DNA from: Salsipaludibacter sp038233055
Lineage (GTDB): Bacteria; Actinomycetota; Nitriliruptoria; Nitriliruptorales; Nitriliruptoraceae
Direction: 5' to 3'
DNA length: 9,018 nucleotides
Assembly (NCBI GenBank): GCA_038233055.1
Contig: JBBSMS010000132.1
Coordinates: 1 to 9,018 of the forward strand
Positions 1 through 5,476 of this stretch are shown here, one piece after another. The notes beneath the pieces are model-generated. The model did not search any database. It was not told where the DNA came from and worked only from the letters and a program-made list of their open reading frames with translations. The position numbers and the translations under genes are program-made. The stretch's first letter is position 1; each line of letters begins with the position of its first letter.

Positions 1-230
1 CCGTGGTCGGCGAAGAACCCCCTGGCGTCGGCGACGTAGGCACCGACGAACGGCAGGTTGGCCTGGGGCGAGAACCCGGCCATGAACGACAGCGGCGTCA
101 GCGTGTCGGGCTCGGACGTGGCCGCGGTGGTCGAGGGCGTGCCGGCGGCTTGGCAGGCCACCAGGACCAGGGCCGCGGACAGGACGACGAGACGTCGGGT
201 GCATCGGGTGCGGGCGCTGGTGGTGCTCAC
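1..230 (-). CDS. ABC transporter substrate-binding lipoprotein, NMT1/THI5-like (partial, N-terminus only)
   Basis: Only the first 76 codons are present; the gene continues past the left edge. The GTG at 230-228 is the only plausible nearby start in frame, though its ribosome binding site is weak. The N-terminus has arginines, a hydrophobic stretch (about residues 14-25) and a lipobox, LVAC, with Cys26 as the expected lipidation site. A Thr/Ser/Pro-rich linker follows. The mature part begins with a segment like 'PLSFMAGFSPQANLPFVGAY' and then VADARGFFADH, matching the first strand and helix of NMT1/THI5-like periplasmic proteins (usual pattern: beta strand, aromatic residues, YVAxxxGFF). Such proteins deliver thiamine-pyrimidine precursors, riboflavin, sulfonates or similar molecules to an ABC permease. 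The gene starts 44 bases after the permease stop on the same strand, so it is very likely the binding protein of this importer. The substrate cannot be read from this fragment. Confidence 0.85.
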   Translation of the reverse strand, partial: MSTTSARTRCTRRLVVLSAALVLVACQAAGTPSTTAATSEPDTLTPLSFMAGFSPQANLPFVGAYVADARGFFADH

Positions 231-274
231 GAGGTGGCCTTGGTCACGGGAACAGGTGGGGAGGTGGGGCCGGG

Positions 275-1129
275 TCACCCGCGGCGGCCGGCGAGGGCCG
301 CGCGTTCGGCGACGGTGACGAGGTGGTAGATCACCGTGGACAACAGGGTCAGGACCACGACGGCGGCGAACAGGTCGGGCATGCGCAGGTTGGTGTAGGC
401 GAGCCACATCGAGCGACCGAGCCCGCTGGACGCCCCCATCCACTCGGCGACGACCGCGCCGATCATGGCCAGGGGTGCAGACACCTTCAGGGCCGTGAAC
501 AGGAATGGCCACGACGACGGCCAGCGGGCGTGGCGGAAGACGGTTACGGAGTCGGCGTCGACCGAGGCGAACCAGTCCTCGATCGCCGGGTCCACCGACC
601 GGAAGCCCTCGAGGGCGTTCACCAGCATGGGGAAGAAGGTCAGCAGGGCGGTGACCACCACCTTGGGCCCGTGGCCGAACCCCAGCCAGATGGTCAGGAT
701 CGGCGCGACCGCGATGATCGGCGTCGACTTGGCCAGCAGGGCCACCGACAGCACGGCCTGTTCGATGTGGCGGAAGAAGGTGATCGTCACGGCCATGCCC
801 AGGCCGGCCATCGTGCCCAGTACCAACCCGGCCAGCGCCTCGCCCAGGGTGACCACGGCGGCCTGGGCGAGTGTCGACACGCCGCCAACCAACGCCGCCG
901 CCACGTCGCTGGGGGCCGGCACGATCCACACGGGCGTGCCCGCCAGGTCGACGCCCACCTCCCACGCCGCCAGCAGCGCGACCAGCAACGCGACCCCGCC
1001 CAGTCGTGCCAGCCGATCGGTCCGGCGCCGGCCTGTGGAGGCGACCTCGGGTGCAGGCCCGATCGCCGGGACCGACCCGGCCTGCGTCGGGGCGACACGG
1101 TGTTCGGGTGCCACGGCCTGTCGACTCAT
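275..1129 (-). CDS. ABC transporter permease (BPD_transp_1 / SsuC-ThiX-RibX type)
   Basis: This 284-residue inner-membrane permease has a polar 40-residue N-terminus and about six hydrophobic segments (roughly residues 43-60, 92-115, 124-146, 156-174, 208-230 and 252-274). The part 'LLAKSTPIIAVAPILTIWLG' (131-150) followed by FGHGPKVVVTALLTFFPMLVN is typical of permeases for nitrate, sulfonate, taurine, and thiamine or riboflavin precursors. The cytoplasmic coupling (EAA) loop lies at about 178-215, in a divergent form (EDWFASVDADSVTVFRHARW). The ATG at 1129-1127 overlaps the stop of the ATPase gene (ATGA), and a GGGGGA sequence lies five bases before it. The frame stays open far upstream, but that part reads antisense-like through the ATPase gene and is not credible. 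It should form a homodimeric channel energised by the neighbouring ATPase. Substrate is unknown. Confidence 0.93.
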   Translation of the reverse strand: MSRQAVAPEHRVAPTQAGSVPAIGPAPEVASTGRRRTDRLARLGGVALLVALLAAWEVGVDLAGTPVWIVPAPSDVAAALVGGVSTLAQAAVVTLGEALAGLVLGTMAGLGMAVTITFFRHIEQAVLSVALLAKSTPIIAVAPILTIWLGFGHGPKVVVTALLTFFPMLVNALEGFRSVDPAIEDWFASVDADSVTVFRHARWPSSWPFLFTALKVSAPLAMIGAVVAEWMGASSGLGRSMWLAYTNLRMPDLFAAVVVLTLLSTVIYHLVTVAERAALAGRRG

Positions 1130-1953
1130 CGCCGTCCCCCGGCTGCGGCGGCGGTTCGGGACGGCCTCGCGGCCGTGGCCAGGGCCTCGCGGGCCTGGCG
1201 CACGATCGCCTGGGCCTCGGCGCTGGTCGGGTCGCGCGGTCGGTCGAGGTCCACGGCGAGGTCCGCCACGACCCGGGCCGGTCGCGGGCCCAGCACCACG
1301 ACTCGATCCGCCAGTGCGACCGCCTCGCCGAGGTGGTGGGTCACCCACACGACGGTGGGACGGACCCGCTGCCAGATCGTGACCAGGTCGTCGGCCAGGG
1401 CCTCGCGGGTCAACTCGTCGAGCGCCGCCAGCGGCTCGTCCATCAGCCACAGGGGTGCGTCCTGCGCGAGCGTGCGGGCCAGGGCCGCCCGTTGCTGCAT
1501 GCCACCCGACAACTGGGCCGGCCGGGCGTCGGCGAAGGCAGCCAACCCGACCAGTGTCAGCAGGTCCTCGACGGGCGGGACCGGGCCGGTCGGGGGTCGG
1601 ATGCGGCGGGCCATGGCGACGTTGTCGTGGACGGTCGCCCACGGCAGCAGCGCCGGGCGCTGGGCCATCCAGCCCACACGTCCGGCACGGCGGAGGTCGT
1701 CGGGGCTCGCCCCGTCGACGGTGACGCGTCCGGCGGTCGGGCGGTCGAGGCCGGTCAGCAGGCGCAGGAGCGTCGACTTGCCACAGCCCGAGGCCCCGAC
1801 GACCGCGACGAAGGACCCGGGCGCCACGCGGAGGTCGATGCCATCGAGTGCCTCGATGGACGCATATCGGTGTCCGACGCCCACCAGGTCGAGGCCGGGC
1901 GGGGCCGGAGCGGGTGTCCGAGGCGCACGCGTGCTGGTGTCGGGGATCGTCAT
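1126..1953 (-). CDS. ABC transporter ATP-binding protein (nitrate/sulfonate/NMT1-type importer)
   Basis: This 275-residue ATPase has every motif of a working ABC nucleotide-binding domain: Walker A GASGCGKST (53-61), Q-loop Gln98 in WMAQRP, signature LSGGMQQR (148-155), Walker B LWLMDEP (168-174) with catalytic Glu173, D-loop AALDE and switch His206 in VTHH. It resembles the SsuB/TauB/ThiZ group, which pairs with NMT1/THI5-like binding proteins. The ATG at 1953-1951 overlaps the stop of the regulator gene (1952-1950) as ATGA, and its own stop overlaps the permease start in the same way, so the three genes are almost certainly cotranscribed and translationally coupled. The ribosome binding site is weak (GGGTGG), which fits coupling. 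The tail is Ala/Arg-rich from about 255. It powers uptake through the permease encoded next to it. Confidence 0.95.
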   Translation of the reverse strand: MTIPDTSTRAPRTPAPAPPGLDLVGVGHRYASIEALDGIDLRVAPGSFVAVVGASGCGKSTLLRLLTGLDRPTAGRVTVDGASPDDLRRAGRVGWMAQRPALLPWATVHDNVAMARRIRPPTGPVPPVEDLLTLVGLAAFADARPAQLSGGMQQRAALARTLAQDAPLWLMDEPLAALDELTREALADDLVTIWQRVRPTVVWVTHHLGEAVALADRVVVLGPRPARVVADLAVDLDRPRDPTSAEAQAIVRQAREALATAARPSRTAAAAGGRR

Positions 1954-3119
1954 GCCGCCACCCGTCCGAGGCCGGCGTGGCCGTGGATGCGGTCCGGCAC
2001 CACCCGGACGGCCGTCCACCCGGGTTGGTCCGGGCCAGGGTCGGTTGCCCCGTCGCGGCCGACGGAGCGTTCCATCAGGCGGCGGCGCAGGGCGGCCACA
2101 CCACCCGGCACGTGGGCCGCGACCTCGTCGTCGCCCACCTGTCGGGCCCAGCCAGTCACGAAGACCCGCCGGAGGTCTGGGCGCGGTTCCTCGACGGTCA
2201 ACGACACGCGGCACCCGGCCCCGACGTAGGTCGCCCATGCCGATCCGGGCGATGCCGTCAACCAGAATGCGGCGCCGTCCCAGTCGAACCACAACGGCAC
2301 GACGTGCGGCGTCCCGTCGTCGCGAAGGCAGGCCAACTGCGCGGCGTGGCGACCACGCAGGAGTTCCGCGACCTCGTCGTCGTCGAGGTCCCGCGGCGGC
2401 CCGATGGGCTCGCCCGCCCGACGACCCCACGGCTGCCAGCCCGGCGCGCCCAGGCCCATCGACACGTCCCGGGCCAAGGTCGCGACGGCGGCGGCGACGT
2501 CGGCCAGGTGATCGGGGCCGGCACGTTGGTCAGGCACGTCGGCGACCACGGCGGCCACCGGGTGGCGACCGTCGCGGCACACCGGCGCCGCCAGGCCCAC
2601 GGCCTCGGCGTCGACGACGCGTGCCACGGCCGGCAGCAGCCACTCGACATCCTCCCCGGTCCCCTCCACGCCCGTGGTGTCGGGCCGCAGCACGACCGCG
2701 TCGGCGGTGTGGCCGGAGCGGACCTGGCCGATCCGGTGGACGCAGCGGACGCGATGCCGGCCGTCGTGGGTCGCGATCACGATGCGCTCCAGGCCGTCCG
2801 GTCGGACCAACGCGATGGCCTCGTCCGGTGCCAGCGCGTCCGTGGCCTCCGCCAGGGCGCGCCGCAACCCGCGGTCGTCGTGATCCCCGGCCGGAACCAG
2901 TCGTCGCAGCCCCGGGCCGATGCGATAGGCCCCGGTGGCGTCCTGGATCAGCCAGGCTCGGGCCTTCAACGTCGTGAGCAGGGAGAACAAGCCCGAGCGC
3001 GACCCGTCGACCTCGCCCTCCAGGACCCCTGCGGCGAGGCCGTTGGGGGCGATCGCGACGGCCTGGAGCAGGTCCATCGCCCGCTCGACCGACGGCACGT
3101 GTCGCGTCAGTTCTGGCAC
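1950..3119 (-). CDS. IclR-family regulator fused to a PNPOx-like split-barrel domain
   Basis: The 389-residue product joins two families. Residues about 9-75 look like an IclR winged helix (VERAMDLLQAVA, then a recognition-helix region SRSGLFSLLTTLKARAWL and wing AYRIGPGLRRL). Residues about 80-222 look like a reduced IclR effector domain, including VGLAAPVCRDGRHPVAAVVA. Residues about 246-385 look like a pyridoxamine-5'-phosphate-oxidase-like split barrel: DDDEVAELLRGRHAAQLACL, DGTPHVVPLWFDWDGAAFWLTA, then CRVSLTVEE and RRVFVTGWARQV. Members of that fold bind FMN, F420, haem or related cofactors. The start is the GTG at 3119, which has GGAG five bases upstream; a GTG at 3188 would add 23 residues with no family match. 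It is the first gene of the transporter operon and overlaps the ATPase start, so it probably controls uptake, and the barrel may sense the substrate or a cofactor. That last point is inference. Confidence 0.85.
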   Translation of the reverse strand: MPELTRHVPSVERAMDLLQAVAIAPNGLAAGVLEGEVDGSRSGLFSLLTTLKARAWLIQDATGAYRIGPGLRRLVPAGDHDDRGLRRALAEATDALAPDEAIALVRPDGLERIVIATHDGRHRVRCVHRIGQVRSGHTADAVVLRPDTTGVEGTGEDVEWLLPAVARVVDAEAVGLAAPVCRDGRHPVAAVVADVPDQRAGPDHLADVAAAVATLARDVSMGLGAPGWQPWGRRAGEPIGPPRDLDDDEVAELLRGRHAAQLACLRDDGTPHVVPLWFDWDGAAFWLTASPGSAWATYVGAGCRVSLTVEEPRPDLRRVFVTGWARQVGDDEVAAHVPGGVAALRRRLMERSVGRDGATDPGPDQPGWTAVRVVPDRIHGHAGLGRVAA

Positions 3120-3124
3120 CCGAA

Positions 3125-3128
3125 CTCC
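3125..3128 (-). promoter_or_regulatory. Ribosome binding site that decides the regulator start
   Basis: On the minus strand GGAG lies five bases before the GTG at 3119. The alternative GTG at 3188 has no comparable sequence, and IclR proteins normally have only about ten residues before the VERAxDLL helix. Both points favour 3119. Confidence 0.6.
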
Positions 3129-3181
3129 GCTCGGTCGACCCCGTGGGACGTCGTGCGACCGATGTGTCCCGCCGGGCGCGG

Positions 3182-3199
3182 TGTCCACGATAGCGGACA
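3182..3199. promoter_or_regulatory. Candidate operator of the regulator-transporter operon (inverted repeat)
   Basis: TGTCC, eight spacer bases, then GGACA forms an imperfectly spaced dyad about 63 bases upstream of the regulator GTG. On the minus strand the spacer holds TATCGT, a poor but possible -10 element. IclR proteins commonly bind a short dyad in their own promoter, so autoregulation is plausible. Arms of only five bases in GC-rich DNA can occur by chance. Confidence 0.3.
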
Positions 3200-3318
3200 G
3201 GTGTGCAGCGAGGCGGACCTGGAGAGGTCACCGAGCCCGATTTCGAGACTGCGCGGGCGACGTCGTCACCTGCACCTACACCCCATCCCGACCCCCGACG
3301 ACACGAGTCGGGCCCCCT

Positions 3319-3334
3319 CAGGACCAATGTCCTG
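3319..3334. repeat. Inverted repeat CAGGAC-N4-GTCCTG
   Basis: Perfect six-base arms flank CAAT, between the divergent regulator operon and the small plus-strand frame that starts at 3352. It shares the TGTCC half-site with the dyad at 3182-3199, so it may be a second operator, or an operator of the small gene. Chance is not excluded. Confidence 0.35.
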
Positions 3335-3351
3335 CCACACTGCGCACGTTC

Positions 3352-3498
3352 ATGCCGCGCACACGGGGCCTGGTCGTGGTCGAGCGCTGCGACCTGTTGC
3401 TCGCCATCTGGGACGGCCACCCCGCCCACGGCCTCGGCGGCACCGCCGACATCGTCGCCTACGCCGACGGGCACGTCGAGGTCACCAGGCTCTGGTGA
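3352..3498 (+). CDS. 48-residue orphan protein, likely C-terminal fragment of a Rossmann-like (SLOG/TIR-like) protein
   Basis: The frame reads 'RGLVVVERCDLLLAIWDGHP' followed by AHGLGGTADIVAYA. This pattern, a hydrophobic strand, CDxLxAxWDGxPAxGxGGTAxxVxYA, is to my knowledge usually the C-terminal third of larger Rossmann-like nucleotide-binding proteins of about 150-250 residues. Here nothing upstream in frame matches the missing N-terminus. The codons support coding: nearly every third position is G or C (ACA is the clear exception), and this bias stops abruptly just before the ATG, where CGA, CCT, CAA, TGT, CCT and ACA appear. There is no clear ribosome binding site before the ATG. It may be a gene remnant, or a small leaderless gene in its own right. 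The function is unknown; the assignment rests on recall of a motif, not a search. Confidence 0.5.
   Translation: MPRTRGLVVVERCDLLLAIWDGHPAHGLGGTADIVAYADGHVEVTRLW
3482..3498 (+). repeat. Seven-base-stem hairpin overlapping the stop of the 48-codon frame
   Basis: TCACCAG, GCT loop, CTGGTGA is a perfect inverted repeat whose right arm ends with the TGA stop. A second small stem, GCCCG-N4-CGGGC, begins directly after it at 3499-3512. There is no T run, so action as a terminator is uncertain. Confidence 0.35.
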
Positions 3499-3554
3499 GC
3501 CCGCCGCCGGGCGTGGACCGACCCGGGCAGGCGACGGGCTGGGTTCGGCGCATG

Positions 3555-3586
3555 ACGACGGCCCGGCCGGATGGCGGGGCCGTCGT
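3555..3586. terminator. Hairpin, probable terminator of the catalase gene (possibly bidirectional)
   Basis: ACGACGGCCC and GGGCCGTCGT form a perfect ten-base stem with a 12-base loop, starting 14 bases past the catalase stop. It lies between two convergent genes, so it could act on both strands. No T tract follows on either side, as is common in high-GC actinobacteria. Confidence 0.6.
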
Positions 3587-3600
3587 GGGAGCGTGGCCGG

Positions 3601-5085
3601 TCAGCGGTTGTCGCCGGCGGTTTCGTCAGCGTCGCTGCGCAAGCCCTCGGCGACGCGCTTGCCGAGGTCGTCGGCGACGGCGGTCCAGTACGCGATGACA
3701 CGTTCCTGCATCTCGTCGGTGACCTCGTCGGCACCGGCGTGGCCGACGATGTTGGACACCATGTTGGTGCGGTCCTGCTCGCTCAACACCTGCTCCCAGA
3801 AGGTCGTCACCTGGGCGGTGTCCGTGTCCTCGGAGGAGTGCTGGCGGGCGGGCTCACGGGTGAAGTGGCCCTGGACGGTCGGGGTGAAGTCCTCGCCGAA
3901 GCGTTCCTCGTCGGCGTGCGGACCGCCGACCGAGTTGGGCGCGTAGACGGGATCGCCCGGGTTCTCGTAGCGCATCTGCCCGTCCTTGTTGTACGAGTTC
4001 ACCTCCGCCTTGGGACGGTTGATCGGCAACTGCAGGTAGTTCGCGCCGATGCGGTAACGGTGAGTGTCCGGGTAGCTGAACAGGCGACCCAGCAGCATCT
4101 TGTCCGGCGACGTCTCGATGCCCGGGACCATGTTGGCCGGCTCGAAGGCGGCCTGCTCGACCTCGGCGAAGTAGTCGCTGGGGTTGCGGTTGAGCGTCAT
4201 GCGCCCGATCTTGACCGGCGGGTAGTCGCTGTGCGGCCACACCTTGGTGAGGTCGAAGGGGTTGAAGCGGTAGTCGTCGGCCTCGTCGACCGGCATGATC
4301 TGCATCTCGAGCGTCCAGGACGGGAAGTCGCCTTCCTCGATCGAGTTCCACAGGTCGGCGCGGTGGAAGTCGGCGTCGACCATGGTGTGCTGGTCGGCCT
4401 CCTCGGCGGTGAAGTTGTCCACGCCCTGGTCGGTCTTGAAGTGATACTTGACGTAGAACGCCTCGCCCTCGGCGTTGATCCACGTGAACGTGTGGCTGCC
4501 GTAGCCGTTCATGTTGCGCAGGGTGCGCGGGGTGCCGCGGTCGCTCATCAGGAAGGCGACCTGGTGGGTCGACTCCGGGCGCAGCGTCCAGAAGTCCCAC
4601 TGCATGTTGTTGTCACGACGACCGGTGTCGCTGCGACGCTTCTGGCTGTGGATGAAGTCCTGGAACTTGCTGGGGTCCTTGACGAAGAAGATCGGCGTGT
4701 TGTTGCCGACCAGGTCGTAGTTGCCCTCCTCGGTGTAGAACTTCAGCGAGAAGCCACGTGGGTCGCGGACGGTGTCGGCCGAGCCCAGTTCGCCGGCCAC
4801 CGTCGAGAACCGGGAGAACATCTCCGTTGTCTTGCCCGGCTGGAGAAAGTCGGCCTTGGTCCACGTCGGGGTGTCGGCGTCCTCGAACACCTCGAAGACC
4901 CCGTGGGCACCGGAACCCTTGGCGTGGACGACCCGCTCGGGGACGCGCTCGCGGTTGAACTGCGCCATCTTCTGGATCAGGTAGTGGTCCTGGAGCAGGA
5001 TGGGACCGTCGGAACCGACGGTCAACGAGTGGTTGTCACTCGGTGCAGGAATGCCCGCATCGGTGGTGGTGATCGGGTTGCTCAT
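3601..5085 (-). CDS. katA: Monofunctional haem catalase (small-subunit type)
   Basis: The 494-residue enzyme converts hydrogen peroxide to water and oxygen in the cytoplasm. The length is right for small-subunit catalases. Catalytic His54 sits in 'RVVHAKGSGAHG', the active-site Asn in LVGNNTPIFF (about 125-134), and the haem-ligand Tyr338 in RLFSYPDTHRYRIGANY. The segments FSTVAGELGSADTVRDPRGF and MQWDFWTLRPESTHQVAFLMSDRG are also characteristic, and a catalase-related helical domain covers about 415-485. The ATG at 5085 has AGGAG nine bases upstream; an ATG two codons earlier (5091) would be only three bases from it. No fur/perR/oxyR-like regulator is adjacent. The downstream end faces the 48-codon frame across a hairpin. 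Naming as katA is by family; the symbol is not certain. Clade 3 is likely but not proven. Confidence 0.97.
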   Translation of the reverse strand: MSNPITTTDAGIPAPSDNHSLTVGSDGPILLQDHYLIQKMAQFNRERVPERVVHAKGSGAHGVFEVFEDADTPTWTKADFLQPGKTTEMFSRFSTVAGELGSADTVRDPRGFSLKFYTEEGNYDLVGNNTPIFFVKDPSKFQDFIHSQKRRSDTGRRDNNMQWDFWTLRPESTHQVAFLMSDRGTPRTLRNMNGYGSHTFTWINAEGEAFYVKYHFKTDQGVDNFTAEEADQHTMVDADFHRADLWNSIEEGDFPSWTLEMQIMPVDEADDYRFNPFDLTKVWPHSDYPPVKIGRMTLNRNPSDYFAEVEQAAFEPANMVPGIETSPDKMLLGRLFSYPDTHRYRIGANYLQLPINRPKAEVNSYNKDGQMRYENPGDPVYAPNSVGGPHADEERFGEDFTPTVQGHFTREPARQHSSEDTDTAQVTTFWEQVLSEQDRTNMVSNIVGHAGADEVTDEMQERVIAYWTAVADDLGKRVAEGLRSDADETAGDNR

Positions 5086-5186
5086 GAGCATCGACTCCTG
5101 GCCGGGTGTGGCGTCTGGAAGGCGGTGCGTGACAAGGTCGCGGCGGTGGTGCACCCCGGCGGACACGGATCCCGCACCATGTCCAC

Positions 5187-5214
5187 CTTAGACCCTGTAC
5201 AACTTGGCCGTCAA
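5187..5214 (-). promoter_or_regulatory. Candidate sigma-70-type promoter of the catalase gene
   Basis: On the minus strand TTGACG (5214-5209) matches a -35 box, and TCTAAG (5192-5187) could be the -10 box, with a 16-base spacer. The spacer contains AGTTGTACA, which has a palindromic core (TGTACA) and could be a repressor site. Transcription would begin near 5180, leaving a leader of about 95 bases before the ATG. The -10 match is weak. Confidence 0.4.
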
Positions 5215-5335
5215 CGCCCGGTGACACGCATTCGGCCGTGACCGCGGGAATTTCGGTGGTGCGACCACGTCGGAGCCTATTCCGGGACACTGGCCGTCCG
5301 GCCGGGACGCCTCGGATCCGCATGGAGGAGATCGC

Positions 5336-5395
5336 ATGCCGCGGCTCGTCGTGCCCGGCGCCGACCCCGACCACCCGCGGCCGGCGGAGGATTGA
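5336..5395 (+). CDS. Possible 19-residue small protein or leader peptide
   Basis: The ATG at 5336 is preceded by GGAGGAG (5324-5330) at a spacing of five bases, one of the strongest ribosome binding sites in the window. The product is MPRLVVPGADPDHPRPAED, ending at a TGA. Seventeen of its 18 sense codons after the ATG end in G or C, as in the real genes here, but in DNA this rich in GC that is weak evidence. It lies 81 bases upstream of the acyl-CoA ligase on the same strand, so it might be a leader frame for it, or a relic of a gene. I recognise no family, and no run of a single amino acid suggests attenuation. Confidence 0.3.
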   Translation: MPRLVVPGADPDHPRPAED

Positions 5396-5476
5396 CCCGG
5401 CAGCGTCCGCCGTCCACCAGACAGCCGACGGGTCGAGTGCTTGCATGAGGACGGCCCCGCCCACCCAGGAGAACGC

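Larger units (their letters stand above)
5086..5476. other. Divergent intergenic region between catalase and acyl-CoA ligase
   Basis: This 391-base gap must hold promoters for both neighbours. Visible items are the candidate catalase promoter at 5187-5214, a small dyad GTGGT-N3-ACCAC at 5256-5268, a possible 19-codon frame at 5336-5395, and the ligase ribosome binding site AGGAG at 5467-5471. The AT-richer patch at 5187-5205 is unusual for this window. The longer open frames crossing it look like antisense or chance frames. No tRNA, riboswitch or repeat array was seen. Confidence 0.5.

Noticed and set aside
323..2977. Very long plus-strand open frame (884 codons) and other long frames opposite the transporter operon
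   Set aside because: They run antisense to genes with clear motifs, are rich in Arg, Pro, Gly and Ala in low-complexity order, and have no recognisable domain. Such frames are expected in DNA with few A/T-rich stop codons.
3120..3351. TPP or FMN riboswitch before the transporter operon
   Set aside because: No CTGAGA-type TPP motif and no RFN-type conserved boxes were found on the minus strand here.
5195..5207. Shared AGTTGTACA between the catalase promoter and the palindrome at 7265-7286, as a common regulon
   Set aside because: Only one half matches, the second site is within a coding sequence, and a nine-base match around the self-complementary TGTACA may be chance.
3571..5241. 556-codon plus-strand frame opposite the catalase gene
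   Set aside because: It is the antisense shadow of the catalase; its Val/Asp/Leu-rich composition follows from catalase codon use on the other strand.
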